From Rheinheimera sp. MM224 (GTDB lineage: Bacteria; Pseudomonadota; Gammaproteobacteria; Enterobacterales; Alteromonadaceae), in assembly GCF_947090785.1 (NCBI RefSeq), contig NZ_OX352320.1, positions 1,798,001-1,862,000 on the forward strand: a stretch of DNA of 64,000 nt. Direction: 5' to 3'. Under the pieces are notes generated by a model, which was not told the DNA's origin, searched no databases, and saw nothing but the letters and a program-made list of their open reading frames with translations. The position numbers and the translations under genes are program-made. This document shows positions 57,435-64,000 of the stretch, in pieces. Position 1 is the stretch's first letter; each line of letters starts with the position of its first letter.

Positions 57435-58494
57435 GTCGTTTCGCTTTGTAACGTTTTATAGCACGGGTAATACGCCAAATATGCTGCAAAGTGTATGAAT
57501 AAACACTGAACACTATCAGGAATAACAGCAACATAATTAAATCAGGCACCATCAGGTATTCGCCAATGACACCCACTGTCGCTAACATGCAGGAGAAGGT
57601 ACTGATCACGACCAGTGCCTGACGGGAATTTAAACCAAGACGCAGGAAGATATGATGTAAATGTTCACGGTCGGCTAAAAAGGGCGACTGACCTTTACGA
57701 ATACGGCGCAGCATAATAGCTACCATATCCATCAGGGGTACTGCGATGACCCATAATGCGGTGACTGGGCGAAAACTGGCTGTATCGCTTTGGGTGCCGA
57801 TAATCAATAACCAAATGACGGTTAAACCAATCAGCATGCTGCCGGCATCACCCATAAAGATTTTGCCTTTGCCTTTCCCTACCACGTCGAGGTTAAACAG
57901 CAGATAAGGAATAAGCGCGAATACCAGCACCATAGGCAAGACCGCATGTTCCAGCTGGCCACCCATGCCCATCATTAAGGTGACAGAGACAAAGGTCACA
58001 CCACTAAGCATGCCTGCCAGACCGTCTATGCCGTCAATCATATTAAAAGCATTAATAGCGGCGATAACGGCAATCAAGGTCACAGGAATGCCTATATAAC
58101 CTAAAGTGACATCGCCGAGTGAAAATAAGTTACCTAAATTACCCAAATGCAGTTGCAGGCCGTACACCATGGCAGAGCCTATGAGCAGTTGGACACAAAG
58201 CCGTAATTTGACGCTTAAGTCCATAAAGTCATCAAATACACCCAGAATGACAATAGTGCCACCGCACAGCAAGTAGTAGTAGTGAATATTATCTGGTAAG
58301 CCAAACCAGGCCAGAGTCAGACCCACGCCAGTGAATATCGAGATACCGCCTATTAACGGCACTGAACCTGTGTGCTGCTTGCGGCCTGCAGGTTTATCCA
58401 CCAGCCCCACTTTGACAGATAACGGGATCAGAATAAAAATGGCGGTTAAGGTAAGGACAAAGGTGGTAATAAACAGCTGCAGATGTTCTGTCAT
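57427..58494 (-). CDS. wecA: WecA-like undecaprenyl-phosphate N-acetylhexosamine phosphotransferase
   Basis: The enzyme moves GlcNAc-1-phosphate (or a related sugar phosphate) onto undecaprenyl phosphate, the first step of O-antigen or ECA units. The 355 residues match the PNPT family (E. coli WecA 367). Motifs are DDFMDL (Asp pair), NAFNMIDGIDGLAG, GDAGSM and HLHHIF. About eleven membrane helices are seen. It is the first gene of the minus-strand operon, divergent from the plus-strand glycosyltransferase operon. The exact sugar is not shown by the sequence. Confidence 0.93.
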   Translation of the reverse strand: MTEHLQLFITTFVLTLTAIFILIPLSVKVGLVDKPAGRKQHTGSVPLIGGISIFTGVGLTLAWFGLPDNIHYYYLLCGGTIVILGVFDDFMDLSVKLRLCVQLLIGSAMVYGLQLHLGNLGNLFSLGDVTLGYIGIPVTLIAVIAAINAFNMIDGIDGLAGMLSGVTFVSVTLMMGMGGQLEHAVLPMVLVFALIPYLLFNLDVVGKGKGKIFMGDAGSMLIGLTVIWLLIIGTQSDTASFRPVTALWVIAVPLMDMVAIMLRRIRKGQSPFLADREHLHHIFLRLGLNSRQALVVISTFSCMLATVGVIGEYLMVPDLIMLLLFLIVFSVYSYTLQHIWRITRAIKRYKAKRRG

Positions 58495-58798
58495 GTGATT
58501 TCCATCGGGTTTTTGGCCTGAAATAATGCGAATTGGCTCAAACGAAATTGGCCTGATTATAGGTGAAGAAATCAGGGCTGACTATGGCGTGTCAGAGATA
58601 AAATTGAAAGGAATAACGACTTTGTTTGAAAATAATGCTCTAATTGTTATTTCTGTCACACTTGTTGTGGCAATGTCAGGTTTTGACTTATTTTTACGCT
58701 GTGAATCAAGACGTTGGCATTCCCTATTTATTGAAGCGCCGCTGCGGTTTTTGGTTTTTACAAACCAGAACTCCAGCTGTTGATGCAGGATACCCGCT
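58495..58798. other. Divergent intergenic region of the polysaccharide locus
   Basis: These 304 bases separate wecA and the GT4 gene. They must hold promoters for both operons, but no clear -35/-10 pair, JUMPstart or ops element was seen. Short open frames here lack family character. Confidence 0.5.
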
Positions 58799-59851
58799 GT
58801 GACCAAAGCAGTATTGATTATCACCAATATGGGGCCTAAGCCCTCTGCACCTTTTCAGGGACAGTTTGTTAAAAATCAGATGCTGGCGCTGAAAAAACGT
58901 CAGGCTTTGGCTTATTTCTATATGAGCTGGCATAACGACAGTCTGGTAAACCGCTTGCTGAAATACCCAGTGCTGTTTTTACAATTTTTCTGGTCTTATA
59001 TTCTTAGCTTTAAAAGCTTTGATGTGATTCATGTGCACTTCTTTTATCCGACGATTTGGCTGGCTTTGGTCTACAAATACCTGCGCAAGCCTTCGGTCAA
59101 AATTGTGGTCACCTGCCATGGCAGTGATATTTACCATTATCAGCCTTTTAATGCGTTGTATCGTTGGTGTTGTGGTGCTGTGGACCAGTGGATTTTTACC
59201 AGTGAAAAACTTCAAAGCAAAGCCTTTACCCTTGCTCCGAAAGCTGTAGTGTTGTCCGCTGGTATAGCTCAGGTCTATGCAGATGCAACGCAATTAAGCA
59301 GAGCTGATAAGGATATCGATCTGCTTTATGTAGGGGCATTGGATAAAAACAAAGGCATGGACAGATTAATAGCGCTGTTGCCTCAAGTACAAGACAAAAA
59401 AATCTGTGTGATTGGCACTGGCCCTTATCAGGCCAAATTTGAACAATTAACCCAAGACTATCCGAATTTACAGCTTGAAGCTGGTCAAACTGCAGAGCAA
59501 TTAAAGGCGTTTTATCAGCGCAGCAAATGTTTTTTAAGCTTGTCACGTAATGAATCTTTTGGCTTGGTGATGACCGAAGCTATGGCATGTTACACCCCTG
59601 TGATTGCAACCTTAACGGATGGCTCGGCAGAGCAGTTGGGGGTAGATTCATTTTGGGTGATTGAGCAGACAGATGAGCAGCTTTTACAGCAGCAGTTGCT
59701 GAAAAAAATTCAGCAGCTATTAAGTTTGTCAGACTCAGACTACACCGCATTGCAGCACTTGGGTCACCAGCATGCAAAAGACTGTCTGGTGGACGATGTA
59801 GCTGCAAAAATACAAACACTGTATCAGGCTCTGAAGCCTGAACAACGATGA
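58799..59851 (+). CDS. Glycosyltransferase family 4
   Basis: The 350-residue protein has the GT-B fold of family 4. The N-terminal acceptor half contains HFFYPTIWLALVYKYL and VVTCHGSDIYHY. The donor half contains LLYVGALDKNKGMDRLI, GTGPYQAKFEQL and ESFGLVMTEAMA with the retaining E-x7-E motif. Donor and acceptor sugars are unknown. A GTG start at 58799 follows AGGA. The stop overlaps the WecG/TagA gene by four bases (ATGA). Confidence 0.9.
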   Translation: MTKAVLIITNMGPKPSAPFQGQFVKNQMLALKKRQALAYFYMSWHNDSLVNRLLKYPVLFLQFFWSYILSFKSFDVIHVHFFYPTIWLALVYKYLRKPSVKIVVTCHGSDIYHYQPFNALYRWCCGAVDQWIFTSEKLQSKAFTLAPKAVVLSAGIAQVYADATQLSRADKDIDLLYVGALDKNKGMDRLIALLPQVQDKKICVIGTGPYQAKFEQLTQDYPNLQLEAGQTAEQLKAFYQRSKCFLSLSRNESFGLVMTEAMACYTPVIATLTDGSAEQLGVDSFWVIEQTDEQLLQQQLLKKIQQLLSLSDSDYTALQHLGHQHAKDCLVDDVAAKIQTLYQALKPEQR

Positions 59852-60600
59852 TAGAGAAAAAGGTAAATACAACCATGGCAATACAACCTGAAGTGGTACC
59901 GGTAGGTGGCATTGGGGTAATGGCGTTCAGCAACATGGCTGCGCTGGTGAATTATGTGATTCAGGACGACGGTACTGTTTTTTCCGGTTCAGCTATTGCG
60001 ATGAACCCAGAGAAAGTCATTGCAGCCAGTAAAAATCCGGAACTGATGGCTATTCTGAATAAAGCCGATATCCGTTATGCCGATGGTATGGGCGTGGTTA
60101 AAGTGATGCGGCGTAAATTGGGCCGCAAAGTGGAACGTATTCCTGGCTGTGAATTATGGCAAGCCTTAATGGCTAAAGCAGCAGTGACTAAAACACCGGT
60201 ATTTTTAGTAGGTGCTAAACCGCAGGTGATGGCTGAAACTGTGGAAAAACTGACGGCTATGGGCGTGAATGTCGTGGCCTCCCAGGACGGTTATTTTAAA
60301 GATGAAAATGAACTGATCAGCCGTATTGCTCAAAGTGGTGCCCGTATTGTGACAGTCGCTATGGGATCTCCAAAGCAGGAATTGTTTATTGGTAAATGTC
60401 AGCAGCAATTGCCAGATGCTTATTACATGGGCGTTGGTGGTACTTATGATGTATTCACAGGTCATGTGCAACGGGCTCCGGCCTTGTGGTGTAAATTACA
60501 TTTAGAGTGGGCCTATCGGCTACTGTCACAGCCGTCCCGTATTGGTCGTCAGACAAATTTGCTGACGTATGCCTGGTTATTCTTGACCAACAAACTCTGA
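59848..60600 (+). CDS. WecG/TagA/CpsF family glycosyltransferase
   Basis: The 250-residue protein matches the WecG/TagA/CpsF family (GT26), with FSGSAIAMNPEKVI, RYADGMGVV with the catalytic Asp, AMGSPKQELF and GVGGTYDVFTG. These enzymes add ManNAc-type sugars to lipid-linked GlcNAc, consistent with the WecA-type gene nearby. The start is uncertain: ATG 59848 overlaps the previous stop, and a second ATG at 59875 lies behind AAGG. It is the second gene of the plus-strand operon. Confidence 0.93.
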   Translation: MIEKKVNTTMAIQPEVVPVGGIGVMAFSNMAALVNYVIQDDGTVFSGSAIAMNPEKVIAASKNPELMAILNKADIRYADGMGVVKVMRRKLGRKVERIPGCELWQALMAKAAVTKTPVFLVGAKPQVMAETVEKLTAMGVNVVASQDGYFKDENELISRIAQSGARIVTVAMGSPKQELFIGKCQQQLPDAYYMGVGGTYDVFTGHVQRAPALWCKLHLEWAYRLLSQPSRIGRQTNLLTYAWLFLTNKL

Positions 60601-60630
60601 TAAAAACGATTAAAAACAGAGAGAACTATA

Positions 60631-61536
60631 GTGCAGCAACAGTCCGATTTACCTTTGATCAGCGTCTATATGCCCACGTTTAACAGGGTAGATATGGTGC
60701 AACGTGCGATTCGCTCCGTGCTGGCGCAGGATTACCCTCATCTCGAACTTTTAGTGGTCGATGATGCGTCTACCGATACCACCTGGGACACCTTAAACCG
60801 GGTTTATGCAGATGAGCCTCGTGTTCGTTTGTTCCGACAGGATAAGGGGCAGGGCGCTTGCGCAGCTCGCAATTTGGCGATTGCTGAAGCCAAAGGTGAG
60901 TTTGTCACCGGCCTTGATGATGATGACGAGTTTTTACCCAATCGTCTGAGTTCGTTGTATCAGGCATATGACGATCAATATGCCTTTGTCTGCTCAAGCT
61001 ATTTCTGGGATTACGGCACTATACGCAAACAGTTGTATCCGGAATCGGCCATAGTGGGTCTGAACGAACTGTTGGATGTGCACTGTTTATCCAATCAAGT
61101 GTTAGTGAAGCGCAGCCGCATGCTGGCTCAGGGTGGTTTTGATATTGGCCTTGCTGCATTTCAGGATTACGACATGTGGATCCGCTTGGTCGCAGCCTAT
61201 GGCAAAGCCTTGCGTCTGGCGGAAGCGACTTATGTGGTGCATGTAGGGCATGAGCTGGGACGTATTACCACCTCACCTAAACGTCTGGCTGCACAAAGTT
61301 ATTTTGTGGAAAAACATCTGCCGTTGATGAATGAGCGTAATAAACAGAACCAGCAGTTTTACAGGCTGGTGATGGAACAGCAGCAGCTCTCTTTTGGCCG
61401 TTTGTTGTTTTTCTGTCGTTACGGCTTATGGGCAACTAAAATCCGTTATTACCTGAAACAAAAATTACAGTGGGCGATTAAATTCCGCCAGCAGCTGTTG
61501 AGCAAAGGCATTAAAGGATTGTTTTCGAAAAAATGA
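60631..61536 (+). CDS. Glycosyltransferase family 2
   Basis: The 301-residue inverting glycosyltransferase has a GT-A fold: VYMPTFNRVDMVQRAIRSVL at the start, LLVVDDASTDTT for nucleotide binding, and the D-x-D-type metal site in VTGLDDDDEFLPNRL (about residue 93). The C-terminal part is basic and amphipathic, as for membrane-associated enzymes. Donor sugar unknown. The GTG start at 60631 follows AGAGAG. The stop overlaps the Wzz-like gene by four bases. Confidence 0.92.
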   Translation: MQQQSDLPLISVYMPTFNRVDMVQRAIRSVLAQDYPHLELLVVDDASTDTTWDTLNRVYADEPRVRLFRQDKGQGACAARNLAIAEAKGEFVTGLDDDDEFLPNRLSSLYQAYDDQYAFVCSSYFWDYGTIRKQLYPESAIVGLNELLDVHCLSNQVLVKRSRMLAQGGFDIGLAAFQDYDMWIRLVAAYGKALRLAEATYVVHVGHELGRITTSPKRLAAQSYFVEKHLPLMNERNKQNQQFYRLVMEQQQLSFGRLLFFCRYGLWATKIRYYLKQKLQWAIKFRQQLLSKGIKGLFSKK

Positions 61537-62243
61537 GTCAGAATTTATTAGCCCATGCCAATTTTGTCAGCCTGAGCGCTGTATTGCTTAAGCGTTTTTG
61601 GTTGTTGTTATTAGCTGCTGCTGTATTGGGCGCGGCAGCTTTGTATATATTCCAGCTCAGTACAGCTGTGCGTTATCAGGCCGTTGCTGTGGTGACCTTA
61701 ACGGATTGGCAAACCGAACGTTTAACACGGCGTGATGATCCAAATGATAAAAACCCGGCCAATGTAGGCGGAGCCTCCGCAGATGCGGTTTCCAGAGCCT
61801 TATTGTGGTTAAAAGACCCGGATTTTTTTCAGTCGCTGGCTCGTTCAGCCAATGCTGAACAATTGAGTGTTGAACACAAAAGACGTGGCAATCTGGTGAC
61901 ACTGAAATGGAGCAGTAACTCGGAAAAAAGCGCTGAAAAAGAATTGGCTTTAGTCATCAAGCAATGGGATCAGCGTTGGCGTCAACAATTTATCCAGCAA
62001 AAACAACAAGAGTTGCAGACTTTGCAGCAGCTTCAGACTAATGAGCTGGTGCAACAACAGCAAAACCGGCTGCAGTTTGAGCTGGATTATGCAAAACAGG
62101 CTCAACCTTTTGCGCTGCACCAATTACAAAGCCCTGAAGCGCCTGAACAAAGTAAAGGTCCTGCTTTATGGCTGATGTTACTTTTTGGCGCCTTTTTTGG
62201 GTTTAGCTGCGCTTTTATTCTGTTGATGTTATGGCGGCTTTAA
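61533..62243 (+). CDS. Wzz-like chain length determinant protein
   Basis: The 236-residue protein has a membrane helix at each end (about 20-45 and 210-235) with a periplasmic loop between. The loop has a long glutamine-rich coiled coil (about 145-195), and the second helix follows a Pro- and Gly-containing stretch (SPEAPEQSKGPALW). This layout is the Wzz/PCP type that sets chain length of O-antigen or capsule. It is shorter than E. coli Wzz (about 325), and no tyrosine kinase domain follows. It overlaps both neighbours. Confidence 0.78.
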   Translation: MSQNLLAHANFVSLSAVLLKRFWLLLLAAAVLGAAALYIFQLSTAVRYQAVAVVTLTDWQTERLTRRDDPNDKNPANVGGASADAVSRALLWLKDPDFFQSLARSANAEQLSVEHKRRGNLVTLKWSSNSEKSAEKELALVIKQWDQRWRQQFIQQKQQELQTLQQLQTNELVQQQQNRLQFELDYAKQAQPFALHQLQSPEAPEQSKGPALWLMLLFGAFFGFSCAFILLMLWRL

Positions 62244-63535
62244 TGCGGCTTTCGACTTATTTCCAGCAGGTACAAGCGCTGGATAAATTGATCCTGTTGC
62301 TTTGCAGCTGTTACCTGCTGGTGGATGCTTGTAATGGTTTTTTATTAAATCAGTTTGGCCGCAGCTTTGGTTTGTCTGCGCTGTATAAAGTGCTGATGCT
62401 GATGTTGATGCTGGTTTCATTAAGCCTTCGCACCGGCAAGGCATTTTTACTCTTTCCAGCACTTTTTGTGTTGTTATTACCAGGTGCTTTTTACAGCTGG
62501 CTGCAACTTGGTGGCTCTTTGGCCGCAGATTTGGGGCTAATACTGAAACTGATTTCGCCGCTGATTGCATTTTATTATTTGCTGAGCCTGGCGCAACTGG
62601 ACAAAGACTTTGCGCAGAAGTCCCTGCATCAGATTTTTGTGCTGAACTACCTGATTGTGCTGGTGAATTTTATTCTCGGCGCCTTAGGTTATGGCTACAC
62701 CTCTTATTTGCCTCAACAGCATCTGACCCAAGTGGATTTAGGCAGCAAAGGTTTTTTTAATGCAGCCAACGAGCTTTCAGTGGTGCTTCTGGTGTTATCT
62801 GCCTGGCTATTGCAGTACTACTGGTGGCAGCAAAAGCTGATTTTTCTGGCTGTGGCTGCAACGTCTGTCTGGTGTGCCAGCTTAATGCTAACCAAAACAG
62901 GGTTATTAGGCAGCCTTATTTTAGTGCTGTTGATCCCTCTTATGCCCTGGTTCATTCGTCTGAACTGGACACGTTTGGCACTGGCGATGTTGTTGCTGTT
63001 AGCGTCTGCCGCTCTCGTCATTTGGCAGGCTCCGCTGCTGTTAAGTCAGCTAGGCCTTGCTGAGAAATTACAGCATATTTATCAACAACAAGGTTTATTA
63101 GGTGTGCTGTTATCGTCCCGTGACAAATATGCAGCCGAAATCTGGCAGGTGGTCAGTTTTTATTACAGCGATGCACATCGTTTGTTTGGTGTAGGTTTAA
63201 TTGGGGTATCGGAGCATCTGTGGAAGTTTTGGGCTGAGTCTGATCCTTTTGATTTGTATATTTTTTATGGTGTAGCGGGTTTGATGTTTTCCAGCTGGAT
63301 TTTTATAGGTTTTATCGCTCAGAATTTAAGGCTATGCAGGCTGTTTTCCTCCGATCTGGCGGCGACCTTAGTGCTGTTAAATCTGTTGTTGCTGATGGTG
63401 TCCTGTATTGCGGGTCATGTCATTAGCTCCGGAATGTTGTGGCCGGTCTGGGGATTTATCAATGCGGCAGCTCTGATCCGTTGCCAGTCACAGGCCAAGC
63501 CAACAGAGACGGAGCTTGTGCATGTTACGCAGTGA
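62231..63535 (+). CDS. O-antigen polymerase/ligase-like membrane protein
   Basis: The 434-residue protein has about eleven membrane helices and the Wzy/WaaL layout, with a large periplasmic loop (about residues 275-330, LQHIYQQQGLLGVLLSSRDKYAAEIW in part: SSRDKYAAEIW) before the last helices. Arginine and His in this loop fit the family. Whether it polymerises units or ligates them to a lipid cannot be read. The start is either ATG 62231 or ATG 62243 on the preceding stop codon. Confidence 0.82.
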   Translation: MAALMRLSTYFQQVQALDKLILLLCSCYLLVDACNGFLLNQFGRSFGLSALYKVLMLMLMLVSLSLRTGKAFLLFPALFVLLLPGAFYSWLQLGGSLAADLGLILKLISPLIAFYYLLSLAQLDKDFAQKSLHQIFVLNYLIVLVNFILGALGYGYTSYLPQQHLTQVDLGSKGFFNAANELSVVLLVLSAWLLQYYWWQQKLIFLAVAATSVWCASLMLTKTGLLGSLILVLLIPLMPWFIRLNWTRLALAMLLLLASAALVIWQAPLLLSQLGLAEKLQHIYQQQGLLGVLLSSRDKYAAEIWQVVSFYYSDAHRLFGVGLIGVSEHLWKFWAESDPFDLYIFYGVAGLMFSSWIFIGFIAQNLRLCRLFSSDLAATLVLLNLLLLMVSCIAGHVISSGMLWPVWGFINAAALIRCQSQAKPTETELVHVTQ

Positions 63536-64000
63536 TTTTGCCCGTAAGCTGCTCAATAACAGTCTGGCTCATGGCTTGAACTTTGGTTCGCGCTGGTTAT
63601 TAAATCTGGTGGTTGCGCGGCAACTGCTGGCGAGTGATTTTGGTGTCTTCAGTTATGTCTATATGCTGGCGAACCTGTTTTTTCCAACCATAGCCTTTGG
63701 TGTCAGTTTTTACCTGATCCACTACTCAGCCAAACAGCAGCAAATCAGTTTGTTGTTCAACAGCCTGGTACTGAGTTTTATCGTGTTTTTGCTGTTGTGT
63801 CTTGGCGTGGTCGGTATCGATTATTGGATCAATGACAGCGTGCCTTATTATCTGTACCTGCTGAGTTTGTTGATTGGTTTGGTCTGGGCTATCAGTCAGG
63901 CCATATTCTGTTACCTCAAAGGCCGCCAGCAATTTTTTGTCGAAGTAAAGTCACAGTTTGTCGGCGCCTTAAGTTTGCTGGTGGTGGTTGCTTTACTTTT
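63522..64000 (+). CDS. Second polysaccharide flippase, cut by the window end
   Basis: ATG 63522 overlaps the polymerase/ligase stop by 14 bases and leads to 159 residues open to the window end. The start MLRSDFARKLLNNSLAHG and the helices that follow (WLLNLVVARQLLASDFGVFSYVY) match flippases of the polysaccharide transport family. It differs in sequence from the first flippase at 56097. The C-terminal two thirds lie beyond the window. Confidence 0.85.
   Translation, partial: MLRSDFARKLLNNSLAHGLNFGSRWLLNLVVARQLLASDFGVFSYVYMLANLFFPTIAFGVSFYLIHYSAKQQQISLLFNSLVLSFIVFLLLCLGVVGIDYWINDSVPYYLYLLSLLIGLVWAISQAIFCYLKGRQQFFVEVKSQFVGALSLLVVVALL

Noticed and set aside
58526..58783. 85-codon open frame between wecA and the GT4 gene
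   Set aside because: No family character, and it lies in the region expected to hold divergent promoters.
53892..64000. JUMPstart/ops element for RfaH
   Set aside because: No GGCGGTAG-type sequence was seen upstream of either polysaccharide operon.

Overview
The window is a typical gammaproteobacterial chromosome segment. Gene content and pairings (dapA-bamC, pheS-pheT-ihfA, yejM-yejL opposite yejK, dapE with a YffB-type gene, recC-recB-recD, yfbV, SulA with LexA boxes) point to the Alteromonadales/Chromatiales side of the class. My best guess is Rheinheimera or a close relative. That guess rests on overall impression, not on a marker gene. No rRNA, insertion sequence, integrase, prophage or CRISPR array was found. 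There is one tRNA gene (tRNA-Tyr).

Layout. 1-8.9 kb: housekeeping genes (gcvR end, dapA, bamC, a MarC protein, DUF2066, hda, pheS, pheT, ihfA). 9.1-10.8 kb: a secreted subtilisin-like protease, followed by an 83-bp palindrome-rich intergenic element present as a tandem duplicate. 11.0-17.2 kb: a tightly packed six-gene operon (DUF523/DUF1722 protein, photolyase, NTF2-like, FAD amine-oxidase-like, DUF1365, cyclopropane fatty acid synthase). Its upstream sequence matches the sigma-E/ChrR (singlet oxygen) promoter pattern TGATCC-N18-TAA. 17.2-31.4 kb: a GAF-GAF-GGDEF-EAL protein, cvfB- and yaeQ-type genes, the yejM/yejL/yejK group, a dapE operon ending upstream in a PTS EIIA-like protein that has lost both active-site histidines, then yfbV, xthA and a YgjP-type protease. 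31.7-41 kb: deoC, a response regulator with TPR repeats, tRNA-Tyr, ychJ, sulA under two abutting LexA boxes, an EAL-CBS-GGDEF protein and small conserved genes.

42.0-43.6 kb is the most island-like stretch. Four perfect 18-bp palindromes (TTAGC-N8-GCTAA) precede an overlapping gene pair, a SatD-like protein with a C-terminal winged helix and a DUF3307 membrane protein. The SatD-like protein carries motifs that resemble the metal-binding aspartates of class III nucleotide cyclases. This is my main candidate for an under-described system.

43.8-52.8 kb: recC, recB and recD overlap and would make the RecBCD repair enzyme. 52.9-64 kb: lipid-carrier and surface polysaccharide genes. uppP recycles undecaprenyl phosphate. 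A minus-strand operon (wecA, flippase, nitroreductase-like, polysaccharide pyruvyl transferase) and a divergent plus-strand operon (GT4, WecG/TagA, GT2, Wzz-like, O-antigen polymerase/ligase, second flippase cut by the window end) together look like an O-antigen, capsule or exopolysaccharide locus that continues beyond the window.
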